Assembly: GCF_001578705.1 (NCBI RefSeq)
Contig: NZ_KQ969040.1
Location: forward strand, 38,820 to 102,819
Direction of reading: 5' to 3'
Origin: Streptococcus oralis
GTDB taxonomy: Bacteria > Bacillota > Bacilli > Lactobacillales > Streptococcaceae
DNA length: 64,000 nt
Shown here: one piece after another, positions 29,124-39,557 of the stretch
How positions within the stretch are numbered: position 1 is the stretch's first letter
How the letters are laid out: every line of letters begins with the position of its first letter
The notes under the pieces: model-generated
Databases searched by the model: none
What the model was told of the DNA's origin: nothing
What the model saw: the letters and a program-made list of their open reading frames with translations, nothing else
Program-made: the position numbers and the translations under genes

Positions 29124-29804
29124 TTGGATTGGTCCATTGTTGAACAATATTTACCACTCTATCAAAAGGCATTCTTTCTGACCTTACATATCGCAGTTTG
29201 GGGAATTCTGGGTTCTTTCCTTGTTGGTCTAATCGTTAGTGTCATTCGTCATTATCGCGTTCCTATCTTTTCACAGTTAGCAACAGCCTACATCGAATTG
29301 TCACGCAACACGCCCCTTTTGATTCAGCTCTTCTTCCTCTATTTCGGGCTTCCCCGAATAGGGATTGTTCTTTCTTCAGAAGTCTGTGCAACAGTTGGTC
29401 TCATCTTTTTAGGTGGCTCCTACATGGCTGAATCTTTCAGAAGCGGACTGGAAGCAGTTAGTCAAACCCAGCACGAGATTGGTTTAGCCATTGGTCTAAC
29501 GCCTGTACAGGTCTTTCGCTATGTGGTTCTTCCGCAAGCGACTGCGGTAGCCCTACCGTCCTTTAGTGCCAATGTCATTTTTCTCATCAAAGAAACCTCA
29601 GTTTTCTCTGCGGTAGCCTTAGCCGATCTCATGTACGTCGCCAAGGACTTGATTGGACTCTATTATGAGACAGACATTGCACTAGCCATGTTGGTAGTTG
29701 CTTACCTGATCATGCTTCTACCCATCTCTCTAGTCTTTAGCTGGATAGAAAGGAGGCTCCGCCATGCAGGATTCGGGAATCCAAGTACTCTTTCAGGGAA
29801 ATAA
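29124..29804 (+). CDS. Amino-acid ABC transporter permease 1
   Basis: A HisM-type inner-membrane permease of 226 residues with about five helices and the EAA loop (SGLEAVSQTQHEIGLAIGL). I start it at TTG (DWSIVEQYLP), seven bases after GGGAGG; an in-frame ATG five codons earlier has no ribosome site because that site overlaps it. First gene of a permease-permease-ATPase-binding protein operon for polar amino acids. The exact substrate cannot be read. Confidence 0.88.
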   Translation: MDWSIVEQYLPLYQKAFFLTLHIAVWGILGSFLVGLIVSVIRHYRVPIFSQLATAYIELSRNTPLLIQLFFLYFGLPRIGIVLSSEVCATVGLIFLGGSYMAESFRSGLEAVSQTQHEIGLAIGLTPVQVFRYVVLPQATAVALPSFSANVIFLIKETSVFSAVALADLMYVAKDLIGLYYETDIALAMLVVAYLIMLLPISLVFSWIERRLRHAGFGNPSTLSGK

Positions 29805-30441
29805 TCTCTTGCGGATTTTACAAGGATTGGGAGTCACGATTGGGATTTCCATCCTCTCTGTCCTCTTATCCATGATTTTCGGTACGGTCATGGGAATCAT
29901 CATGACCTCTCATTCTAGAGTCGTTCGCTTTTTAACACGTTTTTATCTAGAATTTATCCGTATCATGCCCCAACTGGTGCTACTCTTCATTGTTTATTTC
30001 GGCTTAGCTCGAAACTTTAATATCAATATATCGGGAGAGACTTCTGCAATTATCGTTTTTACACTCTGGGGAACGGCTGAGATGGGGGACTTGGTACGTG
30101 GAGCCATCACTTCCCTTCCCAAACATCAGTTTGAAAGCGGACAGGCGCTGGGCTTGACCAACTTCCAACTTTACTACCACATCATCATCCCGCAGGTCTT
30201 GAGAAGACTGCTGCCACAAGCCATCAACCTTGTCACTCGGATGATCAAAACGACTTCCTTAGTTGTCTTGATTGGGGTTGTGGAAGTTACCAAGGTTGGA
30301 CAACAAATCATTGATAGCAATCGCTTGACCATCCCAACCGCTTCCTTTTGGATTTATGGAACCATTCTGGTCCTGTATTTCGCAGTCTGTTTTCCTATTT
30401 CCAAACTATCCACTCACTTAGAAAAACATTGGAGGAACTAA
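29764..30441 (+). CDS. Amino-acid ABC transporter permease 2
   Basis: A 225-residue HisM/GlnP-type permease with about five helices and its own EAA loop (AITSLPKHQFESGQALGL). The ATG follows AAGGAGG and overlaps the first permease by 41 bases, a sign of coupled translation. The two permeases should form a heterodimer with two copies of the ATPase. Confidence 0.9.
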   Translation: MQDSGIQVLFQGNNLLRILQGLGVTIGISILSVLLSMIFGTVMGIIMTSHSRVVRFLTRFYLEFIRIMPQLVLLFIVYFGLARNFNINISGETSAIIVFTLWGTAEMGDLVRGAITSLPKHQFESGQALGLTNFQLYYHIIIPQVLRRLLPQAINLVTRMIKTTSLVVLIGVVEVTKVGQQIIDSNRLTIPTASFWIYGTILVLYFAVCFPISKLSTHLEKHWRN

Positions 30442-31200
30442 ATGTCTGAAACTATTTTAGAAATCAAAGACTTAAAAAAATCCTTTGGAGACAATCCCAT
30501 CCTCCAAGGCCTTTCTCTAGATATCAAAAAGGGAGAAGTCGTCGTCATTCTAGGACCATCTGGTTGCGGAAAAAGCACTCTCCTTCGTTGCCTCAATGGT
30601 CTAGAAAGCATACAAGGTGGGGATATTCTTCTGGATGGCCAGTCCATTATTGGAAACCAGAAAGACTTTCACTTGGTTCGCCAAAAGATTGGGATGGTCT
30701 TTCAAAGTTATGAACTCTTTCCCCATCTGGACGTCCTGCAAAATCTCATCCTAGGTCCTATCAAAGCACAAGGTCGAGATAAGAAAGAGGTGACGGAAGA
30801 AGCCCTGCAATTACCGGAACGCGTCGGACTACTTGATAAAAAAGACAGCTTTGCTCGACAATTATCTGGTGGACAAAAGCAACGGGTTGCCATTGTCCGT
30901 GCTCTGCTCATGCATCCAGAAATTATCCTCTTTGACGAAGTGACGGCTTCGCTGGATCCAGAAATGGTGCGCGAGGTTCTCGAACTCATCAATGACTTGG
31001 CTCAAGAAGGGCGCACTATGATTTTGGTGACCCACGAAATGCAGTTTGCCCAAGCCATTGCAGACCGCATTATCTTTCTCGACCAAGGGAAAATCGCTGA
31101 AGAAGGAACGGCTCAAGACTTCTTTACCAACCCACAAACCAAACGAGCACAGGAATTTTTAAACGTCTTTGACTTTAGCCAGTTTGGCTCATATCTATAA
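30442..31200 (+). CDS. Amino-acid ABC transporter ATP-binding protein
   Basis: 252 residues with all ABC motifs: GPSGCGKST (Walker A, about 33-41), the Q-loop FQSYELFPH, the signature LSGGQKQR, ILFDEVTASLD (Walker B; note V rather than the usual P after E) and the switch His in VTHEM. It belongs to the GlnQ/HisP type. It starts directly after the permease stop. Confidence 0.93.
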   Translation: MSETILEIKDLKKSFGDNPILQGLSLDIKKGEVVVILGPSGCGKSTLLRCLNGLESIQGGDILLDGQSIIGNQKDFHLVRQKIGMVFQSYELFPHLDVLQNLILGPIKAQGRDKKEVTEEALQLPERVGLLDKKDSFARQLSGGQKQRVAIVRALLMHPEIILFDEVTASLDPEMVREVLELINDLAQEGRTMILVTHEMQFAQAIADRIIFLDQGKIAEEGTAQDFFTNPQTKRAQEFLNVFDFSQFGSYL

Positions 31201-31211
31201 AGGAGATTTAT

Positions 31212-32078
31212 ATGAAAATCATCAAACCAATTCTAACTGTTTTTGCTCTAGCATTTGCGCTTATCTTTGTCACAGCTTGTAGCTCAGGTGGAAGCTCTGA
31301 TACTTCATCAGGAAAAGCAACTGCCAAAGCCCGCACTATTGACGAAATCAAAAAAAGCGGTGAGCTTCGAATCGCCGTATTTGGAGACAAAAAACCATTT
31401 GGTTATGTTGACAACGACGGTTCTTACCAAGGTTACGATATCGAATTGGGGAACCAACTAGCTCAAGACCTGGGGGTAAAGGTCAAATATGTTTCTGTTG
31501 ATGCTGCCAACCGTGCTGAATACTTGATTTCAAACAAGGTTGATATCACCCTTGCCAACTTCACAGTTACCGACGAACGTAAGAAACAAGTTGATTTTGC
31601 CCTTCCTTACATGAAAGTTTCCCTCGGTGTTGTGTCACCAAAAGATAAAGTCATCAAAGACGTTAAAGAATTAGAAGGCAAAACCTTGATTGTCACAAAA
31701 GGAACCACTGCTGAAACCTACTTTGAGAAAAATCACCCAGAAGTCAAACTTCAAAAATATGACCAATACAGTGATGCTTATCAGGCTCTTCTGGACGGAC
31801 GTGGAGATGCCTTCTCTACTGACAATACTGAAGTCCTAGCTTGGGCTCTCGAAAATAAAGGATTTGAAGTCGGTATTACTTCCCTCGGTGACCCAGATAC
31901 CATTGCACCAGCAGTTCAAAAAGGAAACCAAGAATTGCTTGACTTCATCAATAAAGACATTGAAAAATTGGGCAAGGAAAACTTCTTCCACAAGGCCTAT
32001 GAAAAAACACTTCACCCAACCTACGGTAACGCTGCTAAGGCAGATGACCTTGTTGTTGAAGGCGGAAAAGTTGACTAA
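31212..32078 (+). CDS. Amino-acid-binding lipoprotein
   Basis: A 288-residue periplasmic-type binding protein (SBP family 3). The signal ends in a lipobox VTAC/S, so the mature protein is lipid-anchored at Cys23. Ligand-fold text: LRIAVFGDKKPFGYVDNDG, GYDIELGNQLAQDLGVK, VTDERKKQVDFALPYM and FSTDNTEVLAWAL. It delivers its ligand to the permeases coded upstream. The ligand is uncertain; glutamate/aspartate/cystine types all fit. Confidence 0.92.
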   Translation: MKIIKPILTVFALAFALIFVTACSSGGSSDTSSGKATAKARTIDEIKKSGELRIAVFGDKKPFGYVDNDGSYQGYDIELGNQLAQDLGVKVKYVSVDAANRAEYLISNKVDITLANFTVTDERKKQVDFALPYMKVSLGVVSPKDKVIKDVKELEGKTLIVTKGTTAETYFEKNHPEVKLQKYDQYSDAYQALLDGRGDAFSTDNTEVLAWALENKGFEVGITSLGDPDTIAPAVQKGNQELLDFINKDIEKLGKENFFHKAYEKTLHPTYGNAAKADDLVVEGGKVD

Positions 32079-32094
32079 TACTTTCCGAAAATAA

Positions 32095-32132
32095 AAAGAA
32101 ATCAGGTAATCCTAGTGACTACCTGATTTTCT
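32095..32132. terminator. Bidirectional terminator between the ABC operon and pyrE
   Basis: AAATCAGGTA and TACCTGATTT arms with A and T runs on both sides. Confidence 0.8.
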
Positions 32133-32137
32133 ATGTT

Positions 32138-32770
32138 TTAGGCATTCTGCCAATTTTCTTGGTCTTCTTTGAATCGTTTTAAGAGATCCAATCCCTCTGG
32201 TGTGATGTAGCCTTCTTCCTGAGCTAGGTGGATGAGCTCGCTGTAGTTTGAGAGAGTCACCAGTTTCACGCCTGCGTTTGCAAAGTTCTTATCTGCTTTT
32301 GCTAGTTGATAGCTAAAAATGGCCACTACACCGAGAACATCTGCTCCTTCACGCTTGGCAGCTGCTACCGCTTCGAGAACTGAACCACCAGTTGAAATCA
32401 GGTCTTCTACAATTACCATTTTTTGCCCCTGGGCTACACGGCCTTCGATTTGGTTTCCGGCCCCATGGTCTTTTGGTTTGCTACGAATGTAGGCAAATGG
32501 TAGGTTCATCTTGTCCGCGATGATAGCTCCATGTGGAATCCCTGCTGTCGCTGTACCAGCAATGACTTCTACCTCTGGAAAGGCTGCTTTGATAGCATCC
32601 ACAAAACCATTTTCAATCAAACTTCTAGTTTCCGGGTAAGCTAGGGTCACACGATTATCCGTATAGATCGGTGACTTGATCCCAGATGCCCAAGTGAAAG
32701 GCTCTTCTGGTTTGAGATAAACCGCTTGAATTTTCAATAGATGGCTAGCAATGTCTCTAGCAAGTGTCAT
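32138..32770 (-). CDS. pyrE: Orotate phosphoribosyltransferase
   Basis: It adds ribose-5-phosphate from PRPP to orotate in UMP synthesis. 210 residues of type I PRTase fold; the PRPP loop is [12 protein letters not shown], preceded by [14 protein letters not shown], the flexible catalytic loop. ATG follows AAGGAG. It is cotranscribed after pyrF, 42 bases away, from a PyrR-controlled leader. Confidence 0.96.
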   Translation of the reverse strand: MTLARDIASHLLKIQAVYLKPEEPFTWASGIKSPIYTDNRVTLAYPETRSLIENGFVDAIKAAFPEVEVIAGTATAGIPHGAIIADKMNLPFAYIRSKPKDHGAGNQIEGRVAQGQKMVIVEDLISTGGSVLEAVAAAKREGADVLGVVAIFSYQLAKADKNFANAGVKLVTLSNYSELIHLAQEEGYITPEGLDLLKRFKEDQENWQNA

Positions 32771-32812
32771 GGTATACTCCTTCTTATCCTTAAATCTATA
32801 ATCAAATACGCT

Positions 32813-33514
32813 TTAGACCCAATCGCGTGTCCATTCTTCCTTGATAGCATGGTAGGCTGCTACAGGGTCTGCTGCCTGTGTGATTGGACGGCCTATTACA
32901 ATGTAGTCACTACCGATTTGATAGGCTTGACCAGGGGTCACTACACGTTTTTGATCCCCTGCTTCAGCACCTGCTGGTCGAATACCTGGTGTCAAGCAGA
33001 TAAAGTCTTCGTTTGTAGCTTCTTTGATAAGTTGGGCTTCTTGGGCTGAGCAAACCACTCCATCCAATCCAGCTTCAGCTGTTTTCTTAGCATAGTGAAT
33101 CACTGATTCCTGCAGACTAGTTTGGATATTTTGACAGTCTTGCATCTGTTCTTCAGATGTTGAGGTCAATTGGGTCACCGCGATAAGAATCCCTTGATCA
33201 CCAAGGCCTTCACGCGCGGCCTGCATCATCTCAAGTCCACCTGCAGCCTGAACATTGGTCATATCGACACCCAGACTTGACAAGATTTTCATGGTTGACT
33301 TGACCGTATTTGGAATATCATGCAATTTGAGATCCAAAAAAACACTATGTCCCAATGATTTCAAATAACGCACAACTTCGGGACCTACTGCATAGTAGAT
33401 TTCCATTCCTACCTTGACATAGAGTTTTTCCTCTGCTGGAAAAAGGGCTAAAAATTCTTTGGCTTCCTCGAAACTTGGAAAATCCAGAGCAATGACCGGG
33501 CGACTCTCACGCAT
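32813..33514 (-). CDS. pyrF: Orotidine-5'-phosphate decarboxylase
   Basis: Last step to UMP. 233 residues of TIM barrel; catalytic [11 protein letters not shown] is the hallmark motif (Asp-Lys-x-x-Asp), with TPGIRPAG and [13 protein letters not shown] near the phosphate site. ATG follows TAGGAG. Preceded by a leader with a PyrR site and terminator. Confidence 0.96.
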   Translation of the reverse strand: MRESRPVIALDFPSFEEAKEFLALFPAEEKLYVKVGMEIYYAVGPEVVRYLKSLGHSVFLDLKLHDIPNTVKSTMKILSSLGVDMTNVQAAGGLEMMQAAREGLGDQGILIAVTQLTSTSEEQMQDCQNIQTSLQESVIHYAKKTAEAGLDGVVCSAQEAQLIKEATNEDFICLTPGIRPAGAEAGDQKRVVTPGQAYQIGSDYIVIGRPITQAADPVAAYHAIKEEWTRDWV

Positions 33515-33548
33515 TCTTTTCTCCTATTCTTTGCTAACAGTCCATTGC

Positions 33549-33642
33549 TCAAAAAAAGGAACCTGCTAGCAGCTAGGTCCCACGAAAAACGGGTAGTCTC
33601 CACCCTTTCACTGTCTAACCTTAGCTGCCTCTCTGGACTGCT
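33549..33642 (-). promoter_or_regulatory. PyrR attenuator of pyrF-pyrE
   Basis: On the minus strand CAGTCCAGAGAGGCAG (within 33618-33640) matches the PyrR RNA-binding motif. About 35 bases on, GGGACCTAGC pairs with GCAGGTTCC (33558-33581) and is followed by seven T. UMP-bound PyrR would favour this terminator. Confidence 0.85.
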
Positions 33643-33658
33643 TTAAAAGTTTTCTACT

Positions 33659-33687
33659 ATTCTATTATTTATAACGACACTTGTCAA
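33659..33687 (-). promoter_or_regulatory. Promoter of pyrF-pyrE
   Basis: TTGACA (33682-33687), 17 bp, TAGAAT (33659-33664) on the minus strand, just downstream of the divIB stop. Confidence 0.8.
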
Positions 33688-33704
33688 GTAAAAACTGAAG
33701 ATTC

Positions 33705-34823
33705 TTATTCTTGTTTCTTTTCTTCAGCTTTTTTTTCTTCCTGTTTTTTCTTCTCTGCTTCTTTAGCTTCTTGTTTAGCCTTTTCCTCAGCTTCTTCCAA
33801 ACGTTTATCAGCCAGGCTAGTGCTATAGATTCCTGCCTCCATATCGATGAAGCTCGGTTCTGCTAACTGTGGCTTGATTTTGCTGTAATAAGGCAATTTC
33901 TTACTCAATTCTGACAAGGGAACCAAGATTTCATCTGTATCCTGCATAGTAATTTTTAAAAGATCAGCAGTTGCCTTACTTGGCGCTAGTTCGATCTTCT
34001 GAATTTGACTCTTTATGTCCTCACTAATGCTAGAAAGACCCGTCATCAAATCCTTCACCTGCTGCTCATCGTTAAAGGTGACTGTTAGGTAGGTCTCAGG
34101 CAGGTTCAAAAGGTTGACAGGACTTGACTCAACAGTTCCACTAGAAAGAATCGGATAGTGGTCTTCGCCTGTCACATAGTAGCCAACAATCTCAAACTCT
34201 TTGACTTCAATCGTAAAGTTTGTCGGAAATTTGTAGTCAATCTTTGCTGACTCGATCCAGTGATTAGACTTGATCTTCTCAGCGTGCTTCTCCTTGTTCA
34301 ACAACAAAGACAGGGTATAATCACTATCCTGAATGCCAGAAACCTGTTTAATGTCATCCGCTTGGGTCTGGACATTTCCCTTAACCTCGATATGCTTGAT
34401 AGTCGAAAGAGGAGTCAAGAGATAGATAGAAAGGAGGAGAACCAGAACACTCGGCACCAAGATACTAACTGCCCGCCAAATATGAACAGGCGCAATTTTA
34501 GGCTTGGCAGGTTTTTCTGGTTTTTCTTTTTTCTTCTTCTCTTTTTCCTCTTTGACTTTATGATCATCCTTTTGAGATTGTTCTTCTTTTTCAGATGGTT
34601 CCTTGCTTGGGCTTGTGGATTCCTCGTCTGACTCACTCGATGATTTCTTGGATTCCGCCAGTAGTTTCGAGTTTGCTTCCTTTCGAGCTTGTTTTTCCTT
34701 TTCCTTCTCTTCAGTTAGGGCAGCTTCCTCCTCAGCCTTCTTTTTCAGATATTCCTGGTTTCGTTTCTGCCATTCAGACAATTCTTTCTTGGGGTTTGAT
34801 TCTTTGTTCTTATCCTTTGACAT
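33705..34823 (-). CDS. divIB: Cell division protein DivIB/FtsQ
   Basis: A 372-residue septal membrane protein. Residues 1 to about 115 are a charged Lys/Glu/Ser cytoplasmic tail, then one membrane helix (VSILVPSVLVLLLSIYLL), a POTRA domain (STIKHIEVKGNVQTQADDI), a beta domain and a C-terminal Ala/Glu/Lys coil. It helps assemble the divisome with FtsL and DivIC. It is last in murD-murG-divIB, the usual streptococcal order. Confidence 0.94.
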   Translation of the reverse strand: MSKDKNKESNPKKELSEWQKRNQEYLKKKAEEEAALTEEKEKEKQARKEANSKLLAESKKSSSESDEESTSPSKEPSEKEEQSQKDDHKVKEEKEKKKKEKPEKPAKPKIAPVHIWRAVSILVPSVLVLLLSIYLLTPLSTIKHIEVKGNVQTQADDIKQVSGIQDSDYTLSLLLNKEKHAEKIKSNHWIESAKIDYKFPTNFTIEVKEFEIVGYYVTGEDHYPILSSGTVESSPVNLLNLPETYLTVTFNDEQQVKDLMTGLSSISEDIKSQIQKIELAPSKATADLLKITMQDTDEILVPLSELSKKLPYYSKIKPQLAEPSFIDMEAGIYSTSLADKRLEEAEEKAKQEAKEAEKKKQEEKKAEEKKQE

Positions 34824-34832
34824 TGATTTTCC

Positions 34833-35891
34833 TTATGATAAGTCTTTTCTTAGTAGGGCATAAAAATCATCAAGAGATTTCAATTCAGTCGAAGTTTTCA
34901 TACTAGCTTGGTATTGGTCCTTGTGACTAAGCAGGTGGCTGAGTTTCTCCTCCAAGCTTTCCAAGGTCAAGTCACTTTCTTGAAGTTCTTCTGCATAGCC
35001 TTTCTTAACAAAGTAGGCTGCATTTTCAATCTGGTCTCCTCGACTTGCTTCACGACCCAATGGTACGATGAGATGGAGTTTCGTCATGGCCAAGAGCTCA
35101 AAAATCGTATTGGCACCACCACGCGTCACCACCACATCTGCCATCTCCATCAAAGGTTGATAGAGATCCGTCACATAATCAACACGAAAGAGATTTTGAC
35201 TCAACTCATTGAGGCTTGAATCTCCAGTGAGATTGATAATATTGTAGCGCTCTGTCAGTTCTTGCTTATGATCTGTCACCAATTGGTTAAATACACGAGC
35301 TCCCGCAGAACCACCGACAAACAATACTGTAGGCAATTTAGGATTAAAGTGGGTTTGGATATCCACCAATTCATCTGGTTCAGGAATTTTTTGGTCTGAG
35401 ACCTTGGTCACAGCCCCCACATGCTCGACCTTTACGAGACCAGCAGCCTGCTCAAAGGTTGAATACATCTTGGTCGCAAATTTATAGGCAATTTTATTGG
35501 CCAAGCCCATGGACAGGTCCGATTCGTGAATAAAGACAGGCACTCCTGACACTCGCGCTGCTATAACCGGCGGTACAGAGACAAAGCCACCCTTTGAAAA
35601 AAGGGCCTGTGGACGCAGTCGTAACATGATAAAGAGGGATTGGACAATTCCCCAACCAACTTTGAAGACATCCAGCATATTTTGCCAAGAGAAATAGCGA
35701 CGCAACTTCCCAGTCGCAATAGAGTGGAAGGTCACATTCAAGCCTGACTTGAGAATTTCTTGGTGTTCGATTCCGTGTTTATCCCCGATATAGTGGACTT
35801 CCCAGCCGTCTTCGATGAACTTAGGCATTAACAAAAGGTTGAGGGTAACATGTCCAACCGTCCCCCCACCTGTAAAGACAATTTTTTTCAT
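34833..35891 (-). CDS. murG: UDP-GlcNAc: undecaprenyl-PP-MurNAc-pentapeptide GlcNAc transferase
   Basis: It makes lipid II at the inner face of the membrane. 352 residues, GT-B fold. The N-terminal glycine loop reads GGGTVGHV, the streptococcal variant, with SKGGFVSVP and [12 protein letters not shown]; the UDP site reads [12 protein letters not shown] and [14 protein letters not shown] follows AAAGGA, one base after the murD stop region. Confidence 0.96.
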   Translation of the reverse strand: MKKIVFTGGGTVGHVTLNLLLMPKFIEDGWEVHYIGDKHGIEHQEILKSGLNVTFHSIATGKLRRYFSWQNMLDVFKVGWGIVQSLFIMLRLRPQALFSKGGFVSVPPVIAARVSGVPVFIHESDLSMGLANKIAYKFATKMYSTFEQAAGLVKVEHVGAVTKVSDQKIPEPDELVDIQTHFNPKLPTVLFVGGSAGARVFNQLVTDHKQELTERYNIINLTGDSSLNELSQNLFRVDYVTDLYQPLMEMADVVVTRGGANTIFELLAMTKLHLIVPLGREASRGDQIENAAYFVKKGYAEELQESDLTLESLEEKLSHLLSHKDQYQASMKTSTELKSLDDFYALLRKDLS

Positions 35892-35892
35892 A

Positions 35893-37245
35893 TTATTCCT
35901 TTAACTCCGCTACTGTGTCGATAAAGAGGTCGCCACGTACTTCAAAGTTAGCATACATATCCCAGCTAGCATTGGCAGGACTGAGGAGAACCACGTCTCC
36001 TTGAGTCGCTAGCTCATAAGCCTTGCGGGTCGCATCTGCAATATCTATCGCATCTACATAAGCCACACCAGCCTTCTCTGCTGCCCGTTTGACACGTTCT
36101 GCAGACTGACCGAGGATGACCATTTTCTTGAGGCCAGTGATATCTGGCACCAGCTCATCAAATTCATTGCCGCGGTCCAAACCACCTGCAATCAAAATGA
36201 CCTTACTATTGTCAAACCCTGACAAGGCCTTTTGAGTAGCCAAGATATTGGTTGATTTACTGTCGTTATAAAATTTCACACCCTTAATCTCATCCACAAA
36301 TTGGAGACGGTGTTTCACACCACCAAAAGCTGAAAGAGTTTCCTTGATGGTTTGGTTGTCTACACCACGAAGCTTGGCTACAGCAATGGTAGCAAGGGCA
36401 TTTTCTACATTGTGGCTACCTGGAACACCGATTTCACTCGCTGCCATGACCACTTCCCCACGGAAGTAGAGTTGACCATCTGCAAGATAGGCTCCATCAA
36501 CCTTTTCAAGTGTTGAAAATGGAACAACAGTGGCTTGTGTTTTAGTAGCCAATTCTTTTGCCAAGTCTTGGTTAAAATTCAAAACAAGGAAATCAGCTGC
36601 TGTCATCTTGTTCTGGATATTCCACTTAGCTGCCACATACTCCTCAAAAGAACCATGGTAGTCGATATGAGTGGGCATAAGGTTTGTAATAACCGCAATC
36701 TCAGGATGGAATTCTTGGACACCCATCAGTTGGAAAGAAGAAAGTTCCATGACAAGCGTGTCCTTAGCTGTTGCAGTTTGAGCCACTTGACTTGCAGGAT
36801 AGCCGATATTCCCTGATAAGAGACCATGTTGACCAGCAGCAGTCAAAACTTCCCCAATCATAGTCGTTGTAGTCGTTTTTCCATTTGATCCAGTAATACC
36901 AACAATCGGCGCATCTGAGATCAAGTAAGCCAACTCTACCTCAGTCAAGACTGGAATCCCCTTTGCCAAAGCCTTTTCAATCATGGGATTGCTATAAGGG
37001 ATACCTGGATTTTTCACCATCAGAGCAAAATCTTCATCCAAGAGCTCCAAAGGATGCCCACCAGTGACAACCTTGATTCCCTCTTCTAGCAAACTTTGTG
37101 CAGCAGGATTTTCCTCAAAAGGCTTGCCGTCATTTACCGTCACAATGGCTCCCAGCTTGTCCAACAAACGGGCCGCAGACTCACCAGACTTAGCCAAACC
37201 TAAAACAAGTACTTTCTTATTTTTAAATTGATCGATTACTTTCAT
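35893..37245 (-). CDS. murD: UDP-N-acetylmuramoylalanine--D-glutamate ligase
   Basis: It adds D-Glu to UDP-MurNAc-Ala in the cytoplasm. 450 residues in three domains: N-terminal [20 protein letters not shown] loop [12 protein letters not shown] at about residue 113, central [14 protein letters not shown] and the C-terminal domain with FYNDSKSTN and [12 protein letters not shown]. Start chosen at ATG after GGAG. First in murD-murG-divIB. Confidence 0.96.
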   Translation of the reverse strand: MKVIDQFKNKKVLVLGLAKSGESAARLLDKLGAIVTVNDGKPFEENPAAQSLLEEGIKVVTGGHPLELLDEDFALMVKNPGIPYSNPMIEKALAKGIPVLTEVELAYLISDAPIVGITGSNGKTTTTTMIGEVLTAAGQHGLLSGNIGYPASQVAQTATAKDTLVMELSSFQLMGVQEFHPEIAVITNLMPTHIDYHGSFEEYVAAKWNIQNKMTAADFLVLNFNQDLAKELATKTQATVVPFSTLEKVDGAYLADGQLYFRGEVVMAASEIGVPGSHNVENALATIAVAKLRGVDNQTIKETLSAFGGVKHRLQFVDEIKGVKFYNDSKSTNILATQKALSGFDNSKVILIAGGLDRGNEFDELVPDITGLKKMVILGQSAERVKRAAEKAGVAYVDAIDIADATRKAYELATQGDVVLLSPANASWDMYANFEVRGDLFIDTVAELKE

Positions 37246-37272
37246 GTCTCAAACTCCATTTCTACTCCTACT

Positions 37273-37278
37273 ATTTTA
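37273..37278 (-). promoter_or_regulatory. Candidate -10 of the murD operon
   Basis: TGGTAAAAT on the minus strand is an extended -10, about 30 bases before murD. No convincing -35. Confidence 0.35.
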
Positions 37279-37300
37279 CCATTTTTACGGAAATAAAAAA

Positions 37301-37330
37301 GCCACAAAGTGTATTTGTGACTCTTTCTTC
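37301..37330 (-). terminator. Terminator after the ABC stump
   Basis: GTCACAAA and TTTGTGGC arms with a five-base loop, followed on the minus strand by six T. Confidence 0.65.
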
Positions 37331-37348
37331 TAACTTAATGTTCTCTTA

Positions 37349-37530
37349 TCATCGATGAGATAAATCGGTAACTCGAATGACTTGATCCACTTGCTCCCAG
37401 ATAAGAGGATTGTGGGTCGCAATAATAATCGTTCGATTCGGATTTTTTAAAGATTCTAGGATAGAAAGTAGCTCCTCAGAATTTTTGGGGTCTAGTGAAG
37501 CGGTTGGTTCATCTGCGAGAATCAAAACTA
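37349..37530 (-). pseudogene. ABC transporter ATP-binding protein, C-terminal stump
   Basis: Only the end of an ABC ATPase remains: Walker B ILADEPTASLD and the switch His in IIIATHNPLIWE, about 60 residues. Walker A and the signature are gone. The reading frame stops matching at 37531, where a 51-bp inverted-repeat scar begins. In pneumococcus an ABC ATPase lies upstream of murD, so this is probably its remnant, with the rest lost in a rearrangement. Confidence 0.8.
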
Positions 37531-37581
37531 ACCTGCACTCCAAAAGTTCGACAAAAAATATTTAACCCTTAGAGTGCAGGT
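37531..37581. repeat. 51-bp inverted-repeat scar at a probable rearrangement junction
   Basis: ACCTGCACTC (37531-37540) and GAGTGCAGGT (37572-37581) are perfect inverted repeats around a short A/T-rich core. The scar separates the ABC stump from the thioesterase block. Confidence 0.6.
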
Positions 37582-37595
37582 CAACTCTCAGTACT

Positions 37596-38000
37596 TTATA
37601 TCCTTACCTGTCTGTCTTCTGACCGCTGGCCTGTGACAAACATAGTGAAGGTTGCTTTGCAGACATTTCTGCCTTCTTGATTGGTGATATCGACATCCAC
37701 GACACAGGTTGTCCGACCTTGATGGACACATTCTCCTTTAATGGTCAGCACATCGTCGAGTTTTCCTGCCTTGAGGTAGTTGATAGAGGACTGGAGTGTC
37801 ACTCCATCAAGCCCTAGCGAGATAACCACCAAACCACTAATCTGGTCACAAAGGGTGAAGAGATAGCCACCATGGGCATTGCCATAGTAGTTGAGCGACG
37901 AGTCCACTACTTTTGTCGTCACCGCAACATGACCATCTCTCATTTTTTCTATTTCGTAATTTTCAAAGGCAGATATAGCATCAAAATGAAAATCTTTCAT
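37596..38000 (-). CDS. Hotdog-fold thioesterase (PaaI-like)
   Basis: A 134-residue acyl-CoA thioesterase-type protein: NYYGNAHGGYLFTLCDQISG carries the conserved helix and catalytic-region Asn/His/Gly/Asp pattern, then LQSSINYLKAG. Start at ATG after AGGAGG; seven earlier codons lack a ribosome site. The acyl substrate is unknown. It stands upstream of the scar at 37531-37581. Confidence 0.82.
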   Translation of the reverse strand: MKDFHFDAISAFENYEIEKMRDGHVAVTTKVVDSSLNYYGNAHGGYLFTLCDQISGLVVISLGLDGVTLQSSINYLKAGKLDDVLTIKGECVHQGRTTCVVDVDITNQEGRNVCKATFTMFVTGQRSEDRQVRI

Positions 38001-38069
38001 CGTTTCCTCCTGATAGTTCAAACGACACTATGATACTACTTTTTATAGGACTGTGCAAGGAGAAAGCTC

Positions 38070-39557
38070 CTAGTCTGGCAAAATTCCGACCTGCTCCACA
38101 AAGCGCATAAAGGCTGCCTGTCCTTGTTTCGTCTGCTTGTAAACCCCTGCGTCCTCCAAAACACGAGCAAAGATAACACCCACAGAGTCCTTAACTATTT
38201 CAAGGGCTTTTTCTTTATCCGCTAGGTCCGGATGTTGATCTTTGAGCTGGTCTGCCCATTTCTGATGATAGTCGGCAACTGAGACTTCTTCTCTTACGAG
38301 GTAGCTAGCGACTTGCTCCACTTCTGCTTTCAAACGAGGTGGTAAGATTGCCAAGCCCATGACCTCAATCAAGCCGATATTTTCCTTCTTGATATGTTGG
38401 ACATCCTTGTGGGGATGATAGATACCATCAGGATGCTCTGGCGATGTCTGATTATCCCGCAAGACCAAGTCCAACTCAAACTGTCCATCGCGTTTACGGG
38501 CAATCGGTGTGATGGTGTGATGCGGTGTCCCGTCTGTCTCTGCCAAAATCTGCACTTCAGGGTCTGAATACTGACGCCATTCCTGCAAAATCTTATCAGC
38601 CAAGTTGGTCAAATCCTCTTTGGAATCCGAAATCAAACGTAGCACTGACATAGGCCACTTGACAATCCCAGCCTTGACCTGCTCAAATCCATCAAAAGAG
38701 AAAGTCTTTTGCAAGGGAGCCAATTCCATAGGAAATACGTGACGCCCCCCCTGATAGTGATCATGGGTGAGAATAGAGCCTCCCACAATCGGCAGGTCCG
38801 CATTAGAACCCGCAAAATAGCTCGGAAACTGCTCTACGATAGCCAGCAGACGCTCAAAACTCTGACGACTAATGGCCATGGGGCGGTGCTGGCTGTCTAA
38901 GAAAATACAGTGCTCATTAAAATAAGCATAAGGCGAATACTGGAATCCCCACTCCTGACCAGCCATTTCAAAACGGATAATGCGGTGATTGCTACGAGCT
39001 GGATGGTTAACCCGACCATGGTAGCCCTCATTCTCTAGACAAAGCTGACACTGGGGATAATTGCTAGCTTGCACCAACTTGGCTGCCGCAATCTCCTTTG
39101 GATCCTTTTCAGGCTTAGAGAGGTTGATGGTAATCTCAAGCTCTCCGTAGTCAGATGGTACACGATAAGCAATATTTTTAGCAATAGCCTTGAGCTTGAT
39201 GTAGTCGTTTTTCTGGCTAAGTTGGTAGAAGTCCGCAATTGCCTGCTCAGGAGATTGGGCATAAGTTGCCCAAAAGTCACGATTGACCTGACTTGGACAA
39301 GGGGTCACCAAGTCCATCAGTTCAGCACCAAGGATTTCACGCGCAGTCTGACTGTCCTCAATCATCTCTAATCGAACCGCCTCCTCGACAAGCTGGTCCT
39401 TGAGGTCAATCAACTCATCTAGATCAGTCTCAACTTCCAAAACACCTTCGCCCACTCGTGCCAAGACACGATTGGTCAAGTAGATTCGATCCATTTCCTC
39501 AAATGAACTTTCTGCAATGACTTCCGTGATAAATGCATCTAGAACTCCCTGACTCAT
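38070..39557 (-). CDS. galT: Galactose-1-phosphate uridylyltransferase (GalT2 type)
   Basis: Leloir pathway: swaps UMP from UDP-glucose to galactose-1-P. 495 residues, the Firmicutes GalT2 class, with [10 protein letters not shown] near the N-terminal third, [18 protein letters not shown], and [20 protein letters not shown] holding the His triad region. The start overlaps the HAD gene stop by ATGA, so the HAD gene is part of the gal operon. Confidence 0.94.
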   Translation of the reverse strand: MSQGVLDAFITEVIAESSFEEMDRIYLTNRVLARVGEGVLEVETDLDELIDLKDQLVEEAVRLEMIEDSQTAREILGAELMDLVTPCPSQVNRDFWATYAQSPEQAIADFYQLSQKNDYIKLKAIAKNIAYRVPSDYGELEITINLSKPEKDPKEIAAAKLVQASNYPQCQLCLENEGYHGRVNHPARSNHRIIRFEMAGQEWGFQYSPYAYFNEHCIFLDSQHRPMAISRQSFERLLAIVEQFPSYFAGSNADLPIVGGSILTHDHYQGGRHVFPMELAPLQKTFSFDGFEQVKAGIVKWPMSVLRLISDSKEDLTNLADKILQEWRQYSDPEVQILAETDGTPHHTITPIARKRDGQFELDLVLRDNQTSPEHPDGIYHPHKDVQHIKKENIGLIEVMGLAILPPRLKAEVEQVASYLVREEVSVADYHQKWADQLKDQHPDLADKEKALEIVKDSVGVIFARVLEDAGVYKQTKQGQAAFMRFVEQVGILPD

